From positions 248,001 through 312,000 of the forward strand of contig NZ_FZNX01000004.1 of NCBI RefSeq assembly GCF_900188355.1: 64,000 nt of DNA, written 5' to 3'. This document shows positions 9,071 through 17,707 of the stretch, piece after piece (positions within the stretch are counted from its first letter, which is position 1; each line of letters starts with the position of its first letter). Source of the stretch: Lutibacter flavus (GTDB taxonomy: Bacteria > Bacteroidota > Bacteroidia > Flavobacteriales > Flavobacteriaceae). The translations under genes were made by a program, and so were the position numbers. The notes under the pieces were generated by a model. That model saw only the letters and a list, made by a program, of their open reading frames with translations. It was not told the origin of the DNA and made no database searches.

Positions 9071-9865
9071 ATGAAAAAAACAATATTTGAAATTACCAAA
9101 ATGGATTGTCCTTCAGAAGAAAACCTAATCCGAATGAAATTGTATGGAATTTCCGAAATAGCTAATTTGAAATTTGACATACCTAATCGAAAATTGACAG
9201 TTTTTCATACTGGAGAAATAGATCTCGTTGAGAAATCAGTTATTGATTTAAATTTAGGAGGAAAGAAGATTTCAACTGAAGATACTGAACAAGTAAATTT
9301 CGAAGAAAACAAGAGTCAAAAGAAATTGCTCTGGTCTGTACTTATCATAAATTTTGCCTTTTTTATTATTGAAATGACAACTGGAATTATTTCAAAATCA
9401 ATGGGCCTTGTTGCTGATAGTTTAGATATGCTAGCAGATAGCTTTGTTTACGGAATTAGTCTGTTTGCAGTTGGAGGAACAGTGATAAAGAAAAAACGGA
9501 TAGCAAAAATAGCAGGCTATTTCCAAATTACATTGGCAGTTATTGGCTTTATTGAAGTATTAAGACGATTTTTTGGAGAGGAAAAATTACCCAATTTTTC
9601 AACAATGATTATTGTTTCGATTTTTGCATTAATCGCAAACGGAATTTGCCTTTACATTTTACAAAAATCAAAAAGCAAAGAAGAAGCACATATGAAAGCT
9701 AGTATGATTTTCACTTCAAACGATGTGATTATCAATTTAGGTGTTATTTCAGCAGGGCTGTTAGTAAACTGGTTAAACTCTTCTAAACCTGATTTAATTA
9801 TTGGTACAATTGTTTTTGTGTTAGTAATTCAAGGAGCCTTTCGAATTTTAAAATTGAGTAAATAA
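9071..9865 (+). CDS. CDF-like cation transporter with an N-terminal HMA-like domain
   Basis: The start is the ATG at 9071, 5 bp after the stop of the decayed GDCCVxC copy; an in-frame start at 9056 would add five residues and overlap that remnant. The 264-residue protein has a ferredoxin-like N-terminal domain (about 1-75) carrying MDCPSEE, which resembles the metal loop of HMA domains but lacks the second cysteine. Four to six membrane helices follow. The motif DSLDMLADS (about 115-123) matches the metal-binding Asp pattern in TM2 of cation diffusion facilitators. Divalent metal export is the likely role, in line with the neighbouring pump genes. It lacks the long C-terminal cytoplasmic domain of classical CDFs. 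Confidence 0.82.
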   Translation: MKKTIFEITKMDCPSEENLIRMKLYGISEIANLKFDIPNRKLTVFHTGEIDLVEKSVIDLNLGGKKISTEDTEQVNFEENKSQKKLLWSVLIINFAFFIIEMTTGIISKSMGLVADSLDMLADSFVYGISLFAVGGTVIKKKRIAKIAGYFQITLAVIGFIEVLRRFFGEEKLPNFSTMIIVSIFALIANGICLYILQKSKSKEEAHMKASMIFTSNDVIINLGVISAGLLVNWLNSSKPDLIIGTIVFVLVIQGAFRILKLSK

Positions 9866-10582
9866 AAAAACTTACTTTTTGCCTTTGCGCTTTTAAATCC
9901 GTTTCCATAAGAATAAACACAACAAACCACAAACATCCGTGCAGGTAATAAGGTGTTCGCAATACGTTCCATTTAGTTCCATAAAACATAATTATAAGGG
10001 TAACCAATAATAAGTGTCATCAAATGTTTGTATAAAATTAATAATTTAAACGATGTAATGATATAGAGGCTTTTACCAAGAAAATATTATCAATGAATTA
10101 CAATGATAAAATATTGTAATCATCGCAGCTATTTACCCCCTTTAGTTTAGGGTGTTAATCAAATTTTTATCTATCAACGCATACATACACAATTCACTCA
10201 AGACAAAGGGTAGGAGTATTAGTATCTTTAGATTATGGCGAAATATTAACTATACTGCTCTGGAGCGATTATTTGTGGGGTATTGCTCATTTGTTTTACC
10301 TTGAATGACATAATAACAATTGGAGTAATAACAGTTTTGTCTTCCATAGTAATTAAATTTCGAATGCCAAATAATTATAATAATTAGAGGTCAAAATTTA
10401 ATTATAAAATAAAACTTGCCTGTCAAACTGAGAATCAAGAACTAATCAAGATTTTATTCTTATGAAAAACAACCATAACTTAAAAAAAACAAACTTTAGA
10501 GGAATTGGAGGATTAAATTTCAATTGTAATTTTATAATAAGATTAAGTAATTAAACTGTAAATTTTTTATGACGAGTCATTT
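9866..10582. other. 717-bp gap without a confident gene
   Basis: I see no convincing intact gene. About 10245-10387 reads on the + strand as a hydrophobic segment (GAIICGVLLICF, then ITIGVITVLSSIVI) ending at a TAG, with a stop shortly upstream and no start codon; it may be the tail of a lost membrane protein. A 30-codon frame at 10462-10554 starts with ATG and is Asn-rich (MKNNHNLKKTNFRGIGGLNF); I would not call it a gene without homologues. The gap is typical filler between cargo and integrase in such elements. Confidence 0.5.
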
Positions 10583-11914
10583 CTAAAAATTTATAACACT
10601 ATCTAAAGCTTCATCTGCTTCTTTATGAATAAAGTTGGCTTGATAGTTAAGTGTTGTTTTCAAGTCGCTATGTCTATATAATTTTTGCAACATTAACGGG
10701 TGTATTCTATCTCCCGCAATATTACCAAAACTATGTCTAGCAATATGGTTAGTTAGATTTTTTTTGATATTACATTGAAGTGCAATTCTCTTTAAGTATT
10801 TATTGAATAGTTTTGTTGCATTTCTTGTTTTAATAAAAATATCTTCTGTATTATTGGAATCAGTATTTTGTAAAAAAGGAAAAACATAACCGTTATTTTG
10901 TTTACGGTTTTCCTTATAATTTTCTAGAATAACAGCTGCTTTATCAGGAATTTTTAAACTTATTGGTTTTTCATTTTTATTCATAACATAAAAAAGTCGA
11001 TTATTTTTAAAATCGGACCATTTTAATTGAACAATATCAGAAATGCGAATACCTGCAAAATAGAATGCTATAAGCCAAACATTGTGAGTGTGCCAAATTG
11101 AAGACAATTTTTCAAAATTTAAAGTTTCAATACGCTCAATTTCTTCTATAGTTAACCCAATTTTATTACTTGATCCTATTCTGATTTTCTCCTTTTCATT
11201 GGCAAAGGGATAAAACTTAGCACCAATATTGTTTTCTTTTATTGCTATGTTAAATAGGGTACGAATAAAAATAAGTTGATTTGAAATTGTTCGAGTTTTT
11301 TGTTTTAGATATATGGTGCAAAAACTTTTATATTTTTTTATAAAGGTTTCATCAATATCTTGGAAATTTAGGGTTTTATTTTTTTCAAAATACTCAACAG
11401 CATTCAGAAGATTAAACTCGTGTTTTCTACCTTTACTGATTCTTTCTTTTCTACGGTTCTTTATAGCATTTATTACATCTGTTTTTTTTGAGGAGCTTTT
11501 TAAATTAACAAATTCTTCTATGTTATAAAGAATGGATAATTCTGATTTTGCAACTGAAAATATATTTTGATTATATTTGTTTTCAATTCTTTCTGCAGCA
11601 ACTGCAAAAAATGATTTTTGCCCACCTAGACCTACAACTTTCTTTTTTAGCTCTTTACTGGAAATTCGATTATATACGTCGAAAGAAATATCATTGGCTT
11701 CAGTCATTTTTTTTAATAAATAATTATTAAGCTTTTTAGAATTGGGGTGTGAACGTTTAACTCTACATTTCTCCTCATCCCAATCTTTTTCTAAAACATA
11801 TTGACCAATAAAACAATAGTTAGTTTTGTAATCTTGACTAATTCGTAATGCTAAAGGAGCGGTACCATCTTTCCGTTGCTTATTTTTTCGTCTAACAATT
11901 TTTATTGCTGCCAT
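10583..11914 (-). CDS. Tyrosine-type site-specific integrase (Bacteroidota phage-integrase type)
   Basis: The 443-residue recombinase would integrate and excise the element. An N-terminal arm-binding domain (about 1-75), a SAM-like core-binding domain (about 100-230) and the catalytic domain (about 250-440) are visible. The catalytic set is R290 (in FAGIRISDIVQLKW), a lysine in the beta-hairpin (K313 or K316), H390 and R393 (NHIARHSF), H415 (YRHSD) and nucleophile Y424 (TTLNYQ). All are present, so the enzyme looks active. It reads away from the tRNA fragment about 250 bp to its right, a common arrangement for tRNA-targeting integrases. ATG at 11912-11914 is the start. Confidence 0.95.
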   Translation of the reverse strand: MAAIKIVRRKNKQRKDGTAPLALRISQDYKTNYCFIGQYVLEKDWDEEKCRVKRSHPNSKKLNNYLLKKMTEANDISFDVYNRISSKELKKKVVGLGGQKSFFAVAAERIENKYNQNIFSVAKSELSILYNIEEFVNLKSSSKKTDVINAIKNRRKERISKGRKHEFNLLNAVEYFEKNKTLNFQDIDETFIKKYKSFCTIYLKQKTRTISNQLIFIRTLFNIAIKENNIGAKFYPFANEKEKIRIGSSNKIGLTIEEIERIETLNFEKLSSIWHTHNVWLIAFYFAGIRISDIVQLKWSDFKNNRLFYVMNKNEKPISLKIPDKAAVILENYKENRKQNNGYVFPFLQNTDSNNTEDIFIKTRNATKLFNKYLKRIALQCNIKKNLTNHIARHSFGNIAGDRIHPLMLQKLYRHSDLKTTLNYQANFIHKEADEALDSVINF

Positions 11915-11952
11915 AAAATTAATTTTGAGTAGAATAAATAATAATTAAAAAA

Positions 11953-12064
11953 GGGGTACAGAATTTATCTTCTTAATATTTTTGAATTTTCACATATTCT
12001 TAAGAATTATACTATGTAAAGATAATAAAATAATTTAAAAAGGGGTACAGAATAGGTACAGAAT
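11953..12064. repeat. Three direct repeats of GGTACAGAAT beside the integrase gene
   Basis: Copies of GGGGTACAGAAT stand at 11953-11964 and 12042-12053, both preceded by an A-rich run. A shorter GGTACAGAAT follows immediately at 12055-12064. They lie between the integrase start and the tRNA fragment. By analogy with lambda-like and CTn systems these could be arm-type integrase sites or excisionase sites. They could also be operator sites for the integrase promoter. The repeat is directly visible; the role is inferred. Confidence 0.6.
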
Positions 12065-12167
12065 AGTTTGATTCTAGATGGTTTTAATTGAGTATGAATA
12101 AAATTTACAATTAGTTAATACATTGATAATGAAGTAAAAAGATAAAATATGGTGTAAAGATGTCAAA

Positions 12168-12212
12168 GCTCATAACCCGAAGGTCGCTGGTTCGAGTCCA
12201 GTCCCCGCTACT
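12168..12212 (+). other. Attachment site: 3' part of tRNA-Met (anticodon CAT)
   Basis: The sequence runs from the anticodon loop (CTCATAA, CAT at 12171-12173) through the 3' anticodon stem, variable loop and T arm (TTCGAGT loop at 12191-12197), then the 3' acceptor strand CCCCGCT and discriminator A. The 5' acceptor strand, D arm and 5' anticodon stem are missing; the sequence upstream is unrelated AT-rich DNA. A displaced tRNA 3' end next to a tyrosine integrase is the standard product of integration into a tRNA gene, so this should be an att core of up to about 45 bp. The intact gene should lie at the element's other end. Confidence 0.85.
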
Positions 12213-12217
12213 AACTT

Positions 12218-12246
12218 AGCTTCATAGAGATATGAAGCTTTTTTTA
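12218..12246 (+). terminator. Rho-independent terminator of the tRNA-Met transcription unit
   Basis: An 8-bp perfect stem (AGCTTCAT at 12218-12225 with ATGAAGCT at 12232-12239) encloses a 6-nt loop and is followed by a run of T. It lies directly after the tRNA 3' end, so it is probably the original terminator of the chromosomal tRNA gene, left on the right side of the integration. Confidence 0.85.
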
Positions 12247-12313
12247 TGCTTAACAATATGTATTAAAATTAGTATCTTTATTTTTTTCATATTTAAAATT
12301 AAAGACTTCTATT

Positions 12314-13057
12314 ATGTTAAGACCAATCCTATTTATTTTTGTGCTTTTCTTTTTTAAATATACCTATGGTCAAAACGAAATTTATGAACTTCGGGTTTAT
12401 GAAATGGAATTTTTTAAGCCAGCTAATATATTGCATGATTATTTTGAAAAGGCGCTTATTCCCGCTTTAAATCGTGAAGGTGTAAACAATGTTGGAGCAT
12501 TTGAAGAATCGGGTGAAACTTTGCCAAAGAAAATATACTTATTGATATCTTATCAAAATATGCAAGCGCATCAAGATGTTACAGATGCCTTAAAAAATGA
12601 TACTCAGTTTAAATTAGACGCACAAACGTATTGGGAAACACCATCAGAAAAGACTCCGTTTAAGCGAATTGAAAGTATATTTATTAGGTCTGTTTCAGGA
12701 TTTCCTAATTTAGATAAACCAGCAGATGATTCGGAATTTTTTGAATTACGCATTTACGAAAGTCATAATGAAGATGCGCTTCGTAGAAAAGTAAAAATGT
12801 TTAACGATAGTGAGTTTGCCATTTTTAATGATGTAGGACTTAATACCGTGTTTTTTGGTGAAAACATTTCGGGTAATCAAATGCCTTGCTTAACATATTT
12901 ATTAGCATTTAAGAATAAGGAAGAACATGAAAAAGCTTGGTCTAAGTTTGGCCCACATCCTGAATGGCAGCGAATTGTTAAACTAGAAGAGTATAAGAAT
13001 GCGATGAATGATATTTCGCGTATATTCTTGAAACCTTTAACATATTCACAATTATAA
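12314..13057 (+). CDS. Exported NIPSNAP-family protein
   Basis: The 247-residue protein has a signal peptide (MLRPILFIFVLFFFKYTYGQ) and two NIPSNAP-like repeats, starting at YELRVYEMEFF (about residue 24) and FELRIYESHNE (about 143). NIPSNAP domains are dimeric alpha/beta barrel-like folds; bacterial exported members are mostly uncharacterised. It is the first gene to the right of the integration site and stands alone, before the HTCS gene. A TATCTTTA at 12273-12280, about 34 bp upstream, resembles a Bacteroidota -7 box, without a clear partner at -33. The family call is good; its function and any link to PUL 1 are unknown. Confidence 0.82.
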   Translation: MLRPILFIFVLFFFKYTYGQNEIYELRVYEMEFFKPANILHDYFEKALIPALNREGVNNVGAFEESGETLPKKIYLLISYQNMQAHQDVTDALKNDTQFKLDAQTYWETPSEKTPFKRIESIFIRSVSGFPNLDKPADDSEFFELRIYESHNEDALRRKVKMFNDSEFAIFNDVGLNTVFFGENISGNQMPCLTYLLAFKNKEEHEKAWSKFGPHPEWQRIVKLEEYKNAMNDISRIFLKPLTYSQL

Positions 13058-13293
13058 CAAGTTTCATTATTATAACTCTTAAAAAAATTGTTGAATTTTT
13101 TTAAATCAGCTATTTTAAAAAAGGTATTTTTCACATAATTAGTTTATATGAATTTTGGTAAATAATACTTTCATTTCAAACTTTATTTTTAGAATCTAAA
13201 AAATTAAAATTTTTAGTTATTCAGATAATTAATGAATTATTTAGGTTTCTAAGCTAAAACAAGATATTTTTGAAAAGTCTTTAATTTTAAAGT

Positions 13294-16200
13294 TTGAAAA
13301 CTAAAATTTTGTTTTTTGCTATTTTAACTTCACTTGTTATTTCATGCAATAATAAACAAGCATCAATTGATTTAAGTATAACTCCATCAAACCTTCAATT
13401 AGATGTTAATGTTGAAATTAACGATACTACCAATTTAAATTTTGAAGAATCACCAAAAAATTTAGAGGTAAATTATTTTATTGAACAATTAGATAATACC
13501 AAAGGACTTTCCAACAGTTCTGTAAATACCATATTTCAAGATTCTGAAAACTTACTTTGGATTGGTACTTGGGACGGTTTGAATAGATATGATGGAGGTA
13601 ATTTTAAAATATTTAGACCTGAGTTAGCTAATGAGAATAGCCTGAGTAATCAGGTTATATTAAAAATTGGAGAAGATAATAAAGGTCAAATATGGGTATT
13701 AACAATGCATGGCATAAATAGATATGACAAGAAAAATGATATATTTAAACGCTTTTACTTTTCTAGAAAAAACGACCCTCCTTTAACAGAATCTGAATTC
13801 AATATTGCTTTTGATGCCTCAAAAAGGGTGTTCTGCATGGTAAAGGATTGGGGAATTGGTTTTTTTGATGGTACTAATTTTCAATTGTTGAAAGCTAATA
13901 AACTTCCTAAGAACTCAGTTAAAAAAATGGAGTTCCTTTCAACGGGTGAATTATTGATTTTATTTGAAAACAACCAATTGTATAAGGTAGTTCTTGATAC
14001 AATTGAAGATAAGATTACCATTTTGCAAGTAGAATTGGTCTTGGATAATATTAGAGAATTTGGAATCTTGACAAATCAAAAAATTTGTATCATTTCAAAT
14101 ACAGAAGATTTCGAAATTTTTTCATTGCAAGACAAAAGCAAACAAAAAATAAATGGAACAGGTCTTCAAAAAATAATTGGGCAAACAACGGAAGGTGTTG
14201 TGGTTTCGAATAAATCAGACTATTTTTTAATTAACAACACAGGAGCTACAATTGATAAATTGTGGTTGAAGCATCTGAAAAATCAAAAAATAACAACATT
14301 AACGCAGGGAAGCGAAAATATTATTTGGACTGGTACTGATGGTGATGGAATTTTTAAAATGTATCCACTTAGAAAGTCATTCAATTTAATTTCAAAAACA
14401 AAAGTACCTGAATTGGATGGCGGTATTGTTAGGTCTTTTCTGAAAGATGAAGGGAATTCTTTTTGGGTTGGAACAAAGGGAAAAGGGTTATTCCGATTTC
14501 CTTATAATTTTTATGAAAATTTAAATGAACCTTTACAACATGAAACTTTTAATGAAAGTAATAGCTTAATAAATAATGCAGTATTCTCACTTTCTAAAGG
14601 AAAGGATAACTTAATTTTTATAGGAACTGATGGCGTTGGAATTACTATTTATGATTTAAAAAAATCTAAACTTATCGATTGGTTAGAAATTGAAGGCAAT
14701 GAGAAATGCGAATTATTTAAATCCACGTATGCAATATATCAAGATGAAAACGGATTTATATGGCTTGGAACTAATGGTTATGGAATGATTCGTTTTAAAA
14801 TTGAGCGTTCTGGTGATAAATTAAAGGTAACTGACTTTAAAAGATATCTTGCAGATAATGGTTTAGACGGATCAATAAGTAGTAATATAATTTACTCCAT
14901 AGTTCCAAAAAATGAACATGAACTTTGGATAGGGACAAGGCTAGGTGGTTTAAATCTTTTTAATAAAGAGTCAGGATTGTTTAAAGCATATAAAAACAAT
15001 AAGAATAATCAAAAAAGTTTATCAAGCAATGATATTTTATGTTTAAATATTGATTCCAATGACAGACTTTGGATAGGTACAAGTTTTGGATTGAATTTAT
15101 TGGAAGATTTTGAAAAAGAAGATAAGGCCGTTTTTAAAAGTTTTACGGTAAAAGAAGGGCTTCCAAATAATACAATTCATGGAATTGTTTCCGATAAAAA
15201 ATCCAATCTTTGGATAAGTACAAATTTTGGATTGTCTAATTTCATAGTTGATAAATCTAAATTTATCAATTATACAACAAATGAAGGTTTACAAAATAAC
15301 GAATTCGCAGATGGAGCCTATTATCAAGATCTTAAATCAGATTTTGTTTTTATGGGTGGTATAAAAGGATTTAATTATTTTTTACCTTCAAAAATTGAGG
15401 AATCTACCGTTGTTCCAAATATTCTTATTGATAAAATTAGTGGACAAAATCAAGAAGTTCCTTATTATCAAGGTTTGGTAGTTTCTCCAAATTCAAAAAT
15501 AGTTCCTTCTATTGTATTAGAGCACAATCAAAATTTTTTTGATGTCGAATTGGCTGCTTTGACTTTCATAAATAGTGAAAAATGCGAGTATTCTTATAAA
15601 TTGAATAATTTTGATGAGGATTGGAAGACAATTAACAACCGAAGAATTATTTCCTTTACAAATGTTCCAAAAGGAGCATATTCATTATGGATAAAGTGGT
15701 CAAATAGTGATGGTGTTTGGAGCCAGCCAGTTCACGCAATTGATATTCGTGTGAATCCCGTTTATTGGCAGTCAACCGTAGCATTTATGCTATATGCGAT
15801 CTTATTAATTCTTTTTATTCTATTTGTATTAAGTTATTATAATAAGCAACAATCTCTTAGGCAAAATATTATTTTTCAAAAAAGAGAAGAAGAAATACAT
15901 CAAAACAAACTTAATTTTTTTACAAACATTGCCCATGAATTTCAAACCCCTTTAACATTAATTGTAGGTCCTGTTCAAAAACTTTCTGAATCTATAGATA
16001 TCAATGAAAAAAATAAGCGATTTATTAAAATGATTCAACGCAACTCATCTAGATTACTTTTTTTAACCCAGCAATTACTTGAATTTAGAAAGGCTGAATC
16101 TGATTATTTGGAAGTAAGTGTAAAACATTTTGACCTTGTAAATTTAGTGGAACAGATAGCAGAGTTATTTGATGAGTGGGCCTTACAAAAAAATATTAAT

Positions 16201-17502
16201 TACAATTTAGAAATACCACCAGAATTAGAAGGTTGGTTTGACAAAGATAAAATTGAAAAGATAATTTTTAATTTGCTGTCTAACGCTTTTAAATACACAC
16301 CTGATAATGGTAAAATTAATTTAGAATTTTTTATTGAAGGTATTCAAACAAAAGTGCTGAATATAAAAGTAGTTAATTCGGGAAAGGGAATCCCAAAAGA
16401 TAAATTAGATTCAATATTTGATCGATTTTTTTTAGCAGACAAAACTGGAGGAGCACCTAGCGATTTATTCAGAACGGGTATTGGGCTATCATATATAAAA
16501 AAATTGGTTACTGTATTAAAGGGAAGGGTAATTGCTGATAGCAAAGAAAATAAACATACAACTTTTAGAGTCTTGTTACCTTGTGGTAAAGATGCTTTTA
16601 ATGATCAGGAATTAGATAATGAAGAAACACAGATATTAATTTCACATCACCTTCAAAATATTCTTGAAGATTCTTATGGAGATGCTGAAGATACTTTTAA
16701 TAAAGTTTCAACACTTGAGGCTATTTTAAATAGAAGAAAAGTAGTATTAATTGTTGAAGATGAAAAAGAAATACAAGCGCTACTCAATGAAATGTTAAAA
16801 GAAGAATATAAAATTCTAACAGCATCTAATGGAGTTGAAGCATTGGAAATTGTTCAGTCTAATATTCCCGATATTATTATTAGTGACGTAATGATGCCAG
16901 AGATGGACGGTTTGGAACTTTGTAGGAAAATTAAAAAGAATATTAAAACATGTCATATTCCCTTTATTTTACTTACAGCTAAGAGCTCTGTAATACATCG
17001 TATTGAAGGATTAGAGAGTGGCGCAAATTCATACATTCCAAAGCCTTTTTATCCTGAACATTTACTAGTAAGAATTCAAAAATTATTAGAAGAAAAAGAA
17101 CTGATTCAAAATCATTTTAAAGAAGGAACGTTTGATGAAAATTTAACGAGTCTTCCAGTTCAACCAGACGAAAAAGATTTTATGCAACAACTACTGGATT
17201 TAATTCAGTCAAATATTAATAATGAAAATCTACAAAGTTCTTTTTTAGAAAAAGAATTAGGAATGAGTAGTTCTCATTTATATCGAAAAATTAAGCAATT
17301 ATTCGGTTTTTCTCCTGGAGATTTAATTCGCACTATTCGATTAAAACACGCTGCAGAATTGTTACAAAAAAGTACCCTAACGGTTTCGGAAGTTTGTTAT
17401 AAATCAGGCTTTAATAATCGATCCTACTTTTACAGAGAGTTTAAAAAGATGTATGACATCACTCCAAAAAATTACCAAATAAAATATAAATCCACTTTTT
17501 AA
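13294..17502 (+). CDS. Hybrid two-component system sensor/regulator (HTCS) of PUL 1
   Basis: This 1402-residue protein combines sensing and transcription control in one chain. Order: signal or lipoprotein leader (lipobox VISC, C18), two-component-propeller repeats (about 60-740), Y_Y_Y domain (about 750-820), one membrane helix (about 826-848), HisKA with H881 in AHEFQTPLTL, HATPase (about 990-1110), a response-regulator receiver with D1198 in SDVMMPEMDG, and an AraC-type helix-turn-helix (about 1300-1402). It should bind an oligosaccharide in the periplasm and activate the susCD operon downstream. The start is TTG: an in-frame stop lies just upstream and no other start preserves the leader. 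The leader cysteine is odd for an HTCS, which usually has a plain signal peptide. Confidence 0.93.
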   Translation: MKTKILFFAILTSLVISCNNKQASIDLSITPSNLQLDVNVEINDTTNLNFEESPKNLEVNYFIEQLDNTKGLSNSSVNTIFQDSENLLWIGTWDGLNRYDGGNFKIFRPELANENSLSNQVILKIGEDNKGQIWVLTMHGINRYDKKNDIFKRFYFSRKNDPPLTESEFNIAFDASKRVFCMVKDWGIGFFDGTNFQLLKANKLPKNSVKKMEFLSTGELLILFENNQLYKVVLDTIEDKITILQVELVLDNIREFGILTNQKICIISNTEDFEIFSLQDKSKQKINGTGLQKIIGQTTEGVVVSNKSDYFLINNTGATIDKLWLKHLKNQKITTLTQGSENIIWTGTDGDGIFKMYPLRKSFNLISKTKVPELDGGIVRSFLKDEGNSFWVGTKGKGLFRFPYNFYENLNEPLQHETFNESNSLINNAVFSLSKGKDNLIFIGTDGVGITIYDLKKSKLIDWLEIEGNEKCELFKSTYAIYQDENGFIWLGTNGYGMIRFKIERSGDKLKVTDFKRYLADNGLDGSISSNIIYSIVPKNEHELWIGTRLGGLNLFNKESGLFKAYKNNKNNQKSLSSNDILCLNIDSNDRLWIGTSFGLNLLEDFEKEDKAVFKSFTVKEGLPNNTIHGIVSDKKSNLWISTNFGLSNFIVDKSKFINYTTNEGLQNNEFADGAYYQDLKSDFVFMGGIKGFNYFLPSKIEESTVVPNILIDKISGQNQEVPYYQGLVVSPNSKIVPSIVLEHNQNFFDVELAALTFINSEKCEYSYKLNNFDEDWKTINNRRIISFTNVPKGAYSLWIKWSNSDGVWSQPVHAIDIRVNPVYWQSTVAFMLYAILLILFILFVLSYYNKQQSLRQNIIFQKREEEIHQNKLNFFTNIAHEFQTPLTLIVGPVQKLSESIDINEKNKRFIKMIQRNSSRLLFLTQQLLEFRKAESDYLEVSVKHFDLVNLVEQIAELFDEWALQKNINYNLEIPPELEGWFDKDKIEKIIFNLLSNAFKYTPDNGKINLEFFIEGIQTKVLNIKVVNSGKGIPKDKLDSIFDRFFLADKTGGAPSDLFRTGIGLSYIKKLVTVLKGRVIADSKENKHTTFRVLLPCGKDAFNDQELDNEETQILISHHLQNILEDSYGDAEDTFNKVSTLEAILNRRKVVLIVEDEKEIQALLNEMLKEEYKILTASNGVEALEIVQSNIPDIIISDVMMPEMDGLELCRKIKKNIKTCHIPFILLTAKSSVIHRIEGLESGANSYIPKPFYPEHLLVRIQKLLEEKELIQNHFKEGTFDENLTSLPVQPDEKDFMQQLLDLIQSNINNENLQSSFLEKELGMSSSHLYRKIKQLFGFSPGDLIRTIRLKHAAELLQKSTLTVSEVCYKSGFNNRSYFYREFKKMYDITPKNYQIKYKSTF

Positions 17503-17540
17503 TTATATTAACATACTGTTAGTTAAATAGTTATAATTGA

Positions 17541-17596
17541 GTGTACATTATTGGTGAGATAGTGTACATGGTTAATTGTACTATCTCTTAGTTTTG
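17541..17596 (+). promoter_or_regulatory. Candidate HTCS operator (two GTGTACAT repeats 21 bp apart) and -7 box
   Basis: GTGTACAT occurs at 17541-17548 and 17562-17569, in direct orientation with 21 bp between starts, which is two turns of the helix. Further TGTAC words stand at 17577 and 17595. TAGTTTTG at 17589-17596 fits the Bacteroidota -7 consensus TAnnTTTG; I see no good TTTG at -33, as expected for an activator-dependent promoter. The site lies between the HTCS gene and susC. AraC-type HTCS outputs bind spaced direct repeats, so this is a sensible operator candidate. Pattern seen; binding inferred. Confidence 0.55.
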
Positions 17597-17656
17597 TACT
17601 ACATCGTTATAGTGAGTAACTTAATGAGACCTTAATTTAACCAAATAATTAAAACA

Positions 17657-17707
17657 ATGAAAAAAACAAATCTATTTATGAACCAATTAAATACATTATT
17701 ATGGTAA
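17657..17707 (+). other. 16-codon leader frame overlapping the susC start
   Basis: ATG at 17657 opens a frame reading MKKTNLFMNQLNTLLW that stops at 17705-17707, overlapping the susC ATG (17701) in another frame. It could be a coupled leader peptide or chance. It also looks like a normal signal-peptide start, so a one-base shift, by mutation or sequence error, might have separated it from susC. Confidence 0.25.

Larger units (their letters stand above)
1..12212. mobile_element. Right-hand part of an integrative element carrying metal-resistance genes
   Basis: The stretch ends at a 3' tRNA-Met fragment that lacks its 5' half, the usual scar of integration into a tRNA gene. A tyrosine integrase gene reads leftward just inside that end, and three short direct repeats lie between integrase and fragment. 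The rest of the visible element is a metal-efflux cassette. The left end lies outside the window, so total size and any conjugation genes cannot be judged. The intact tRNA-Met should stand at the other junction. Seen: fragment, integrase, repeats. Inferred: that all of 1-12212 belongs to one element. Confidence 0.7.

Noticed and set aside
9798-10007. Minus-strand 69-codon frame after the CDF-like gene
   Set aside because: It partly runs antisense to the transporter and has no recognisable motif.
10462-10554. Thirty-residue Asn-rich peptide gene
   Set aside because: Too short and of low complexity, with no recognisable motif; only noted in the gap entry.
12121-12212. A complete tRNA-Met gene
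   Set aside because: The 5' acceptor strand, D arm and 5' anticodon stem are absent upstream, so it cannot fold as a full tRNA.
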